Source of the DNA: Victivallales bacterium
GTDB taxonomy: Bacteria > Verrucomicrobiota > Lentisphaeria > Oligosphaerales > Oligosphaeraceae
DNA: 42,461 nucleotides
Reading direction: 5' to 3'
NCBI GenBank assembly: GCA_017548425.1
Contig: JAFZAB010000206.1
Coordinates: 1 to 42,461 of the forward strand
In this document: one piece after another, positions 17,242-24,857 of the stretch
How positions within the stretch are numbered: the stretch's first letter is position 1
How the letters are laid out: every line of letters starts with the position of its first letter
The notes under the pieces: model-generated
The model's input: the letters and a program-made list of their open reading frames with translations, nothing else
The model's database searches: none
What the model was told of the DNA's origin: nothing
Position numbers and translations under genes: made by a program

Positions 17242-18855
17242 TCACACAAACTCCATCTCCTTAATATCCACGTAGGCATTGGAGAGATCCGCCGGATCGA
17301 ACCACAGTTCCTCAACCATTCCTTTCCAATATGGATTCTCGCTGACAGGCAACGTGTATTCATGCCATTCGCCGTCGATTTGCACTGGCTGGCTGCACAC
17401 AGGCTTGTCCGAAATCACAAAATCTTTTGAAAAGACTGGCAGTTCCGGCGTGCCCCAAATCAGTTTCAGCCTTTCCGTGCCTTTCGCGGGATTCAGTCCG
17501 GAAGGATTCGCAGTCACCCGCATTTTCACCTTAAATGCTTTGAATTGAGACGCATCGAACGGTGCAATACGCGTGCGGATGGCATAACGGTTGCTGTTCG
17601 AACGGAAGAAATGCATCGCGCCATCGACCGTTTTCAAATAAGCCGTGCCATACGGATTCCGATACCATCCCTGCATGTCATGGCTGAAATTCCATGACGT
17701 CTTCGCCAAATGCTCCATCGGCGGATAGTCGTATGGTCCAAGCCCAAGCTCCTGCGGCGTCACATTCGCAGGCCATCCTTCCGCCGGACGATCACAGAAA
17801 ACATCCCGTAAGGCATCGTACATGGCGAAGCCGAATTCCGCATTCGGCTCGATGTAACTTCCTTCCTGCCACTCGTTTATCGGAGCGACAATCACACGTT
17901 TGAAGCCTGTTTTCTCACAGAATTCACGGCATGCCTTACATGCTTTCTTGAACAATTCCGGCGTCCGCCCATAGATGACATACGACAATTCGAACGAACG
18001 CGGGATGTCGTTCCATCCCGTCGGAATAATCGGCCAGAATGGAAACGATGTATCCGTGCACATCATCTCCCACCATTTGGGAACCGCCGCCACGACATGT
18101 TCATAGGAAAATTTATTCCGTGTATCGCCCGGTTTCGACAATTCCGGAGCCACTGCAAAAGCGGCGCGGTCGAAACCATACAGCATCTGCCCTCTATAGC
18201 CAGCAGCCTTGGCCACGTCGATGCGCGGCTGTTCATACTTCCAACTGTGGTACATATCAATGAAATAGATGCCCGGCAGCCCTGCCTCCTTCGCCATGCG
18301 ATCCGAAATCTCCAACGCCCTCTTCGCACCTTCGCCGGGCGCCAATGTTTCACCGTTCTTCGCGGCTTCTGCTATGAAATCGCGATCCAAATTCGCAAGC
18401 AGCCATACGACAATCACAGGCTTGCCGTCGATTGTGTAGTATTCAGGCGTTTTTAAATAATTGTCCAGCCAGAACTGCGTCACGCGAATCTGGTCCGCCG
18501 TCGAATGCGCCCCTGGCTCGTTGTGGTTGGCCCACATGATATACCACTTCAAATACTTCCGGTAACGTGCTTTATAATAGCCTTTCACCCAATGATCCAG
18601 CCGTTGGACGCCGTTGTTCCAATACCAATCGACGCAGAAGCTCGAAATGCCGTGTTCCACCGCCCATTTAATCTGCCAATCAATGACTTCCGGATTTCCT
18701 TCATCATACCAGCCAAGCAACGGCTTGATGTGCGGAAACGTTTGCTCCACTTGGTCCCATTCAGCCATCTGCTCCGTGCCCGGATAATAGAATGCCGACA
18801 CTTCAATCGGCCCTTTCATCGGTTTCGGTTCTGGCACATATCCGTTGTTCGACAT
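17242..18855 (-). CDS. WbsX/GH99-like TIM-barrel protein with C-terminal sandwich domain
   Basis: 537 residues without a signal peptide. The N-terminal segment VSAFYYPGTEQMAEWDQVEQ and the following KWAVEHGISSFCVDWYWNNG are the hallmark of the WbsX (Glyco_tran_WbsX) family related to GH99. Acidic candidates include FIDMYHSW and APINEWQEGSYIEP at about 321-334. A C-terminal portion from about 390 looks like a beta-sandwich carbohydrate-binding domain. In polysaccharide gene clusters these proteins are annotated as glycosyltransferases or endo-mannosidase-like hydrolases; which activity applies here cannot be settled. It is divergent from a TIM-barrel-like lipoprotein gene 100 bases away and may share its control region. 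Confidence 0.8.
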   Translation of the reverse strand: MSNNGYVPEPKPMKGPIEVSAFYYPGTEQMAEWDQVEQTFPHIKPLLGWYDEGNPEVIDWQIKWAVEHGISSFCVDWYWNNGVQRLDHWVKGYYKARYRKYLKWYIMWANHNEPGAHSTADQIRVTQFWLDNYLKTPEYYTIDGKPVIVVWLLANLDRDFIAEAAKNGETLAPGEGAKRALEISDRMAKEAGLPGIYFIDMYHSWKYEQPRIDVAKAAGYRGQMLYGFDRAAFAVAPELSKPGDTRNKFSYEHVVAAVPKWWEMMCTDTSFPFWPIIPTGWNDIPRSFELSYVIYGRTPELFKKACKACREFCEKTGFKRVIVAPINEWQEGSYIEPNAEFGFAMYDALRDVFCDRPAEGWPANVTPQELGLGPYDYPPMEHLAKTSWNFSHDMQGWYRNPYGTAYLKTVDGAMHFFRSNSNRYAIRTRIAPFDASQFKAFKVKMRVTANPSGLNPAKGTERLKLIWGTPELPVFSKDFVISDKPVCSQPVQIDGEWHEYTLPVSENPYWKGMVEELWFDPADLSNAYVDIKEMEFV

Positions 18856-18955
18856 CTTTCATGCTCCTTCTGGCTTGATTTTCACAGCTTTTAATTTACT
18901 ATTAAGTATAAGACATGCTTTTTCATTTACAATCATTTTCAATAAAAGGATCGTC

Positions 18956-20179
18956 ATGAAAATCAAAAACTTCCTTTTCGCCATCACATCAAGCCTGTTG
19001 CTATGTAGTTGCGCAAGCATCGACAAATCAGCTATTAAGACTGAAGAAGAGCCGTTCGATCTCTTCCCAGGCGAAGACACGATTCCCATCATGTCGTGGT
19101 ACAGCATCCCGCCGGCCGACCTTTCCGTCGAACGTTTCATCGAGCTCAAGGAGGCGGGCTTCAATCTGAACTTCTCCCATATCTACGGTTTGGCGGACGC
19201 CAAGAAGGCTTTGGACTGCGCACAGCAGGCTGGTATCCGTAACCTCTTCATGTGCGGCGCTTTAATCGGCAAGCCGGAGGAAATCGTCCCGCAGGTCATG
19301 AACCATCCCGCCCTTGCCGGATACCATCTGCAGGACGAACCGCAGAAAGTCCATATTCCCGTCCTTGCGGAAGCGAACAAAAAAATCCGAGCCATCGATC
19401 CCAAACACTTCACCTATCTCAATCTTTATCCCGTCGGTGCCACTGATCCGTTCATGCCCTACATCGACTACATCCACTACTGCGCAAAAGAAGTGCCCAC
19501 GCCGTTCATCTCCTACGACCACTACGGAATCGTCAACAACGAAATCCGCGGCAACTACTACCAGAATCTTGAAATCATCTCCGAAGAAGCCCGCAAGCTC
19601 GGCAAACCATTCTGGGCGTTTGCTTTAGCGACGGCTCATGGCAGCTATCCCATCCCGAATATCGCACAGCTCAAGTTGCAGATGTACAGCAACTTGGCGT
19701 ATGGAGCACAAGGCCTTCAATATTTTACATATTGGAATCCGGGCACGGAAACATGGAATTTCCACGACGCGCCGATCACGCTTGACAAGAAGCGCAGCTC
19801 CGTCTATGACTACGTCCGCGAAGTCAACGCTGAACTGCAAAAACGCAATTTCGTCTTCATGCGCTCCAAAGTCGAATTCGTCCGCCACACAGGCGAAAAA
19901 CTGCCGGCTGGCACGAAACGCCTCGAAACACTGCCTGACATGGTCACGAAACTGGACACGCACGGAAAGGACGCCGTCGTCTCGCTGCTGACGAAAAACG
20001 ACATGGCGTATCTCGTCATCGTCAACGCCGGCATCCATGACGACATGAGCCTGACCATCACCTTCAAGCCAGGCGTCACCCGCATCCGCAAAGACGGAAC
20101 ATCCGTCGCCGCAGACAAATACGTCGACACGCTGACGGTCGGCCCAGGCGAATGCGAAGTCTTCGCGTGGAAAAAGTAA
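18956..20179 (+). CDS. Lipoprotein with TIM-barrel glycosidase-like features, function unknown
   Basis: 407 residues from the ATG at 18956, supported by AAAAGGA upstream; the frame is open to 18845 but that part overlaps the divergent gene. A lipoprotein signal ends in LLLCSC with C19 as the lipid-bearing residue. The sequence then alternates strand and helix in TIM-barrel style: FIELKEAGFNLNFSH, GIRNLFMCG, and ALAGYHLQDEP, whose DEP resembles the acid/base site of clan-A glycosidases. Later come FISYDHYG and GLQYFTYWNPGTETWNFHD. A small C-terminal beta-domain follows (DMSLTITFKPGVTRIRKDG). A role in surface glycan hydrolysis is inferred; no family could be named with certainty. Confidence 0.68.
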   Translation: MKIKNFLFAITSSLLLCSCASIDKSAIKTEEEPFDLFPGEDTIPIMSWYSIPPADLSVERFIELKEAGFNLNFSHIYGLADAKKALDCAQQAGIRNLFMCGALIGKPEEIVPQVMNHPALAGYHLQDEPQKVHIPVLAEANKKIRAIDPKHFTYLNLYPVGATDPFMPYIDYIHYCAKEVPTPFISYDHYGIVNNEIRGNYYQNLEIISEEARKLGKPFWAFALATAHGSYPIPNIAQLKLQMYSNLAYGAQGLQYFTYWNPGTETWNFHDAPITLDKKRSSVYDYVREVNAELQKRNFVFMRSKVEFVRHTGEKLPAGTKRLETLPDMVTKLDTHGKDAVVSLLTKNDMAYLVIVNAGIHDDMSLTITFKPGVTRIRKDGTSVAADKYVDTLTVGPGECEVFAWKK

Positions 20180-20281
20180 CGACGGCGTCTCCGCCGTCGG
20201 ATAAATCCTTGTCCAGTGCCGACGGCGGAAGCCGTCAGGCGCGGGCAATGCCCACGCAATCTTCTACAACGGCGAGACGCC
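20180..20281. repeat. Cluster of GC-rich palindromes between convergent genes
   Basis: Four short hairpins in a row: CGACGGCG/CGCCGTCG (20180-20199), GACGGC/GCCGTC (20221-20236), GCGCGGGC/GCCCACGC (about 20239-20256, one G-T pair) and GGCG/CGCC (20271-20281). The first touches the TAA stop. They likely act as termination or mRNA-end structures, and belong to the GACGGCGT palindrome family also seen at 27321 and 35574. Confidence 0.7.
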
Positions 20282-20290
20282 CACACCATG

Positions 20291-21703
20291 TTACTTAAAC
20301 ACAATATTGCTCGCGAACTCACGCACCATGACGCACGGTGATTCGCGTGTGATTTTCTCGCCGAAATACGTCACATTCTCCAGCGTGATGTTGCGGATCG
20401 TCTCCTTCTCGTTGCGGCCTTGGAAGTTCATGACTCCCTTGAAGTTATCCTTCACGCCGTCGATGCTGATGTTCTTGAATGTCACATCACGCAGGCTGCC
20501 TGCATTCTCGTATTTCGTGCCGCTGACGCCGCAGCATTGCGCCTTGGCCTGCACGACCACCGTGTCCAGACCGCAGGTCTTCACGCGGATGTCTTCAAAA
20601 TGCAGATCGAACATCTCCATGCCGCCGCTCGGTTGCAACCAGAAGATGACGTTCGCCCAGAATTCGTCTGGTCCGCGCACATTCTTGCTGTAGTACAGCA
20701 CGTCGATATTCCGTGCGCGAATGTTGCGCATCGCCTCGGTCGCACATTCATAGCCGATGCGGAACGTGTTCGCGCAGTCCGTCCAGAATTCGCAATCCTC
20801 CACGAGAATGTTCTCGCAGACGGCACGGCCTTTCGTATCCATGCCTTTGATGGCGATGTTGTCGTCCTGGCAGCGCAGGAAACAGTTGCGGACAATGGCG
20901 TCCGACGTATTGCACAAATCCACCGCATCGTCGTTGATCATGTTCGAGCAGACGACTTTTACGTTGTCAATCAACACGTTGCGGCAATTGTTCGTGACCA
21001 GCGTCCAACTCCAGGCATTGCGGATCGTGATGCCTTCAATATGTATGTTCTTGCCGTTCACCGTATGGACGGGAAACGCACAAGGCCCTTTGAAGCGCGG
21101 ATATTCCGAGCCATCGACAATGCCGCGGCCGCGAATCGTGATGTTGTCGCCGTTCGCCTCGATGCCGCCGGACAGCACCGCGCCGCCCGCCAGATAGACC
21201 GTCTGCCCCGCCTTCACGTCCAGTTTGCCGACTTTATGGAGCCCCGGCCCGAAATACAGGATATTCGCATCTCCTTCTTTCGGAACGTTTTTCTCCAACG
21301 GATTACCAAACAGCAAGAGCGGTTTCACACGGCCGTCACGTTCGATGGAAATCCGAAACGGCTTGTCCGCCTTGAAGGAAATTGTGTCGGCGGCGACTTT
21401 TGTCGGCTTGATACCAAAACGCGCAGGCTGGATTTCAACTTTGTCCAACGGCTTCGACGATGTCACCGTCACCGTCACTTCCCCTTCGAAATCGAAGGAA
21501 CCAAAATAGTATTTTCCTTCCCAAAACTGCACATTGCACGGATATATGTCAACAGGCTTTCCGTTCACCACGACTTTATACTCGCTCGCATCCGCCATAC
21601 CAGCAGGAGCAGGATACGTTACAACCTGCCCCTGTGCAAACGTCGCGCAACCAACCGCCAACAACATCTGTGCAGACAACGTCAATAACATCGATTTGTT
21701 CAT
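20291..21703 (-). CDS. Secreted GH28-like right-handed beta-helix glycosidase
   Basis: 470 residues with an N-terminal signal (about 1-26, ending FAQG; VGC could alternatively be a weak lipobox). A beta-sandwich domain at about 30-135 precedes a parallel beta-helix with NITIRGRGIVDGSEYPRFKG, NAWSWTLVTNNCRNVLIDNV, DDAVDLCNTSDAIVRNC and CQDDNIAIKG. These fit glycoside hydrolase family 28 and its relatives in clan GH-N (the PGLHKVG ... YLAGGAVLSGGI stretch also recalls GH49). The DD pair in CQDDN matches the catalytic aspartates, but the usual GHG and RIK motifs are not seen, so the substrate may not be polygalacturonate. It acts outside the cytoplasm and is convergent with the lipoprotein gene. 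Confidence 0.78.
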   Translation of the reverse strand: MNKSMLLTLSAQMLLAVGCATFAQGQVVTYPAPAGMADASEYKVVVNGKPVDIYPCNVQFWEGKYYFGSFDFEGEVTVTVTSSKPLDKVEIQPARFGIKPTKVAADTISFKADKPFRISIERDGRVKPLLLFGNPLEKNVPKEGDANILYFGPGLHKVGKLDVKAGQTVYLAGGAVLSGGIEANGDNITIRGRGIVDGSEYPRFKGPCAFPVHTVNGKNIHIEGITIRNAWSWTLVTNNCRNVLIDNVKVVCSNMINDDAVDLCNTSDAIVRNCFLRCQDDNIAIKGMDTKGRAVCENILVEDCEFWTDCANTFRIGYECATEAMRNIRARNIDVLYYSKNVRGPDEFWANVIFWLQPSGGMEMFDLHFEDIRVKTCGLDTVVVQAKAQCCGVSGTKYENAGSLRDVTFKNISIDGVKDNFKGVMNFQGRNEKETIRNITLENVTYFGEKITRESPCVMVREFASNIVFK

Positions 21704-21720
21704 AAACGCCTCCGTTCTTC

Positions 21721-22338
21721 TTATCTATTTTCACAACATTTTCCAGCGCAAGCTTTTGAAAAGACGCAATCCACCAGACTCGCGAACTCCTCATAAGCCT
21801 CCAGACCTTTCAGTTCCGACATCGCTTCGACCAATGCGCGGAATCGCCACGCATGGCTCTGCGGATCTTTTGCACGGAACTGATTCCAGAAATCATCGCC
21901 ATACCGCACGAAATCGCGGGCGATGGCCCGCATGTTGGATAGCTTGTCGCCCAATGCCACGATTTTCACATCACGCCCAGCCCGTCTAAGATCTTCCAAG
22001 GCAGCTTTTTTGCGGTCAAGCCAACTTTCCTCGCGACTACGTGATTGGTCATGCTTTTCGGTTTCCGCATCGACCAAATCCGCGACGCGATCGCCAAACT
22101 CCGCCCGAATATCCTCCACTGTAAAATCCGTGTCTTCAACGACATCGTGCAGCACCGACGCCGCCAGCAATTCTGGCTCCGATGTCATCGTCGCGACAAT
22201 CGTCAACGCCTCCAACGGATGCACGATGTATGGGAAGTCACGCCCGCGGCGAGGCACTCCTTCATGCGCCTTCACGGCAAAAATGATTGCCTTATCGACG
22301 AGACTCGTATCAATTTGTTTCGTTTTTTGCTGTTCCAT
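21721..22338 (-). CDS. Small alarmone hydrolase-like HD-domain protein
   Basis: 205 residues from the ATG at 22338; a TTG at 22347 is in frame but overlaps the upstream gene. It carries a complete HD-4/MESH1-like fold: RRGRDFPYIVHPLEAL with H40, LLAASVLHDVVEDTDF with H64, D65, E68 and D69, and VALGDKLSNMR with D131 and N135. All expected metal ligands are present, so (p)ppGpp 3'-pyrophosphohydrolase activity is likely. There is no synthetase, TGS or ACT domain. Only five bases separate it from the stop of the RelA/SpoT-type synthetase gene upstream, so the two are almost certainly one transcript. Other nucleotide or tRNA-end pyrophosphates are possible substrates. Confidence 0.85.
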   Translation of the reverse strand: MEQQKTKQIDTSLVDKAIIFAVKAHEGVPRRGRDFPYIVHPLEALTIVATMTSEPELLAASVLHDVVEDTDFTVEDIRAEFGDRVADLVDAETEKHDQSRSREESWLDRKKAALEDLRRAGRDVKIVALGDKLSNMRAIARDFVRYGDDFWNQFRAKDPQSHAWRFRALVEAMSELKGLEAYEEFASLVDCVFSKACAGKCCENR

Positions 22339-22343
22339 AATGA

Positions 22344-23456
22344 TCAATGAAGAAGTTTTTGAATCCGTTCATACATGCGGTGCGCCATGTTTGCGTTTCG
22401 TGGACGAACGCCGTGCAATCGATCATAGAAATCCTTCAGCCCCGCCTCGCCATGACCGCTCTTTACGATATACACAAGACACAAATTCTGTAGCGCAAGC
22501 GTGGAGGAAATGATATCCAGATCCGTCCCGCTCATCTGGCTGAGGGCCAGACGATATGCGTCATCAGAACAACTTTTCCGCATGGCGTCCACTTCGGACA
22601 ACATCTTCAGCCCCATGTGCTTCAGAATCGGAAGATACACCATCCCACTGGTCTCCTGTACTTCCGCATTGTTGGCGGAGGCGATTTTTTCCGTAAGAGC
22701 TTGGAACGGCTCCAATTCAAGATAATGGCGGAACGATTCGCCATCAAGTTCCAAGTCCTTGTACTTTCCGTCTTTCAGCAACGAACGTACCTTGCGGCGA
22801 TAATTTTCAAGACTCGTGCGAATGGTGCGGAACTCTTCATCGGCAATCTCCAAAACGACCGCCATACGCGTCAACGGGCGGATGTATTCACGCGGCATTT
22901 CGATGTCGGACTTGTAGCCTGTGTCATGGTAGATCGTCGCCCACACATGCTGCAGCGCCGTCCGCATCTGAAGCTCGAAGCGAAATTCATTCAGTCTCGG
23001 CAGTGACGGATCACTGTATAGCGACGGCGGAATTTTGCAGATGTAATGCAACGACATGTAGCCAAAATGATCGACATCATGCATTTTCCGCTTGTCAATC
23101 GAATTCTTCCAGTCGATTTCAAACTTTTTTTCCACAAGTGATGCAATCTTATCGACTTCATCGCTGTAATACGTGATGATTCGGACGCCGACCAAGTCCG
23201 TTACATCACTGATATCACGGTACTTCTCGCCTTTCAGCTCAAGCTTGCCCGCGAGACTTTTCTCCGTCTTCACGCGTCCTTCCACGCCGACATTGATGTT
23301 GTTCTTCGCCATCATCGACTTCAGATAGTCCATCGCGAAGGCCAACATCTTTTCAAACGTCGGTTTGTTCTCCTGGAACTGAACCATCAGTTCACTGCAA
23401 TGACTGTTCATATTCGTCCGTATCGTCCTGTTATTGATTGCATTTTTCGATGTCAT
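22344..23456 (-). CDS. RelA/SpoT-domain alarmone synthetase-like protein
   Basis: 370 residues. The synthetase domain (about 25-215) keeps its landmarks: VEGRVKTEKSLAGK at 58-71, SDVTDLVGVRIITYY with D87, HFGYMSLHY at 130-138, and EFRFELQMRTALQHVWATIY at 157-176 with E161, Q163, R165. It lacks the HD, TGS and ACT domains of long RSH enzymes. The last 150 residues are helical and not recognised. Depending on its target, such proteins make (p)ppGpp or related alarmones, or pyrophosphorylate tRNA ends as toxins. The start is uncertain: ATG at 23456 or at 23411 (MNSHCSELM); neither has a strong Shine-Dalgarno. The HD hydrolase gene follows five bases downstream. Confidence 0.85.
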   Translation of the reverse strand: MTSKNAINNRTIRTNMNSHCSELMVQFQENKPTFEKMLAFAMDYLKSMMAKNNINVGVEGRVKTEKSLAGKLELKGEKYRDISDVTDLVGVRIITYYSDEVDKIASLVEKKFEIDWKNSIDKRKMHDVDHFGYMSLHYICKIPPSLYSDPSLPRLNEFRFELQMRTALQHVWATIYHDTGYKSDIEMPREYIRPLTRMAVVLEIADEEFRTIRTSLENYRRKVRSLLKDGKYKDLELDGESFRHYLELEPFQALTEKIASANNAEVQETSGMVYLPILKHMGLKMLSEVDAMRKSCSDDAYRLALSQMSGTDLDIISSTLALQNLCLVYIVKSGHGEAGLKDFYDRLHGVRPRNANMAHRMYERIQKLLH

Positions 23457-23575
23457 TTAATCTAATGCCGTATTTTGACGAATGCAACTGTTTGCCGTCT
23501 ATGCTTTCATCTGTATATTTAATGGTTGGTAAATGTCTCCTTGTAACATACAACATCTCTTCGTCCATCGTTTTC

Positions 23576-24826
23576 ATGTCATCCGATTCCCAATCTCCAA
23601 CAAAATCCGCCTGGAAACTCAATCTTGTCATGCTGTGGTTTTCACAGCTTCTTGTCATGGCGGGATACAGCGCCATGATCCCCTTCATCCCGCTGTTTCT
23701 GAAGGATGAACTGCACGTCATAGACAAGCATGATCTCGCCCTCTACATCACATTGTTCAACTTCTTCGGCACGATGGCCTATTCGATTTTCGTGCCCATC
23801 TGGGGCTTTCTCTCCGACCGTTTTGGTGTCAAGCCCATGCTGCTGCGCGGCACGTTTGTGACAGCGTTCATCTATCCATGCATGGGCTATGTCTCCACGC
23901 CAGGCATGCTCGTCTTCCTCCGCTTCGCCACAGCCGCCTGCGCGGGAACGACTTCCGCTTCCCAGACGATGATCGCGCGAACGACGCCGGACAACAAACA
24001 GGGCTTCGCATTGGGCCTCCTTTCGACGGCCATCTGGGGCGGCTCCATGCTCGGCAACGTCGTCGGCGGCCTCATCATCCATTACTACAATTATTTATAC
24101 GCCTTCTGGCTCTGCGGCATCCTCTATTTCATCGCGGGACTCGCCGTCCTCTTCACAAAGGACGACGGCGCGCGCATCTCGCTCCACGCCAATCCTGTAG
24201 CGGAAACGCAGCATGTCCGCCTTGCCCCCAAATGGCTGCCAGATTTCGGGCAGGCCATCTGGATGATGGTCCTCCTGTTCTTCCTCATGGGCATCATCCG
24301 CAACATCGAAGCCCCCTACATCGCCCTCCGAATCGAAAACATCGTCGGCAAAGGAAACGCCGACTACTGGACGGGCATCGTCTCCGCCATCGTCTGCGTC
24401 GGCGCCATTTGTTCGGGTGCCTTAATGGGCATGCTAGCCGACAAGATTCCGCTTCGCTACTTGCTCATTCCCATCAGTTTAGGATCGGCAGTCGCTCTCG
24501 CCCTGCATGGTGTTGGCCACAGCCTTGTGCTGTTTGCCGCCTCCCGCACGATGCTCTTCCTGTTCGCTGGCGGACTGCAGCCCGTCATCCAGAAATGCCT
24601 TTCGGGCATCACGCCGAAGCGGAAACGCGGCGCGGCCTTCGGGAGCACGGCCTGCGCAAGCTGCATCGGCGGCATGATCGCCGCGTGGCTCGGCGGCTTG
24701 TGCGTCATGTTCACTTCGCTCAACGGCGTGTTCTTCTTCAACGCCCTGCTCTATCTTCTCACGCTCCCGTTCTTCCTGTTCGTCATCGCCCGCGTGACCT
24801 CATCCCGCTTCTACCATAGCGTGTGA
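23576..24826 (+). CDS. Major facilitator superfamily transporter, DHA1-like
   Basis: 416 residues from the ATG at 23576; the frame is open to 23438 but the extra residues are not membrane-like and lie opposite the divergent synthetase gene. About twelve hydrophobic segments are visible, with the family turn FLSDRFGVKPMLLRG after segment 2 and a segment-5 motif ALGLLSTAIWGGSMLGNVVGG typical of drug:H+ antiporters. Substrate unknown; efflux of a small molecule or sugar is the usual role. The heparinase-like gene starts 31 bases downstream on the same strand, so co-transcription is likely. Confidence 0.86.
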   Translation: MSSDSQSPTKSAWKLNLVMLWFSQLLVMAGYSAMIPFIPLFLKDELHVIDKHDLALYITLFNFFGTMAYSIFVPIWGFLSDRFGVKPMLLRGTFVTAFIYPCMGYVSTPGMLVFLRFATAACAGTTSASQTMIARTTPDNKQGFALGLLSTAIWGGSMLGNVVGGLIIHYYNYLYAFWLCGILYFIAGLAVLFTKDDGARISLHANPVAETQHVRLAPKWLPDFGQAIWMMVLLFFLMGIIRNIEAPYIALRIENIVGKGNADYWTGIVSAIVCVGAICSGALMGMLADKIPLRYLLIPISLGSAVALALHGVGHSLVLFAASRTMLFLFAGGLQPVIQKCLSGITPKRKRGAAFGSTACASCIGGMIAAWLGGLCVMFTSLNGVFFFNALLYLLTLPFFLFVIARVTSSRFYHSV

Positions 24827-24857
24827 TTTTCCATACAACATCAATATAGTCACCACC

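Noticed and set aside
20420..21688. 422-codon plus-strand frame opposite the GH28-like gene
   Set aside because: It is the antisense shadow of a well-supported gene; the translation is rich in His, Arg and Val with no domain.
23431..23568. 45-codon minus-strand frame just upstream of or overlapping the alarmone synthetase start
   Set aside because: It uses codons rare in this window (AGG, AGA, ATA), lacks a ribosome binding site and overlaps the divergent promoter region; too weak to call, though an upstream peptide cannot be excluded.
23878..24819. 313-codon plus-strand frame in another phase of the MFS gene
   Set aside because: Its translation is a His/Arg-rich shadow of the transporter.
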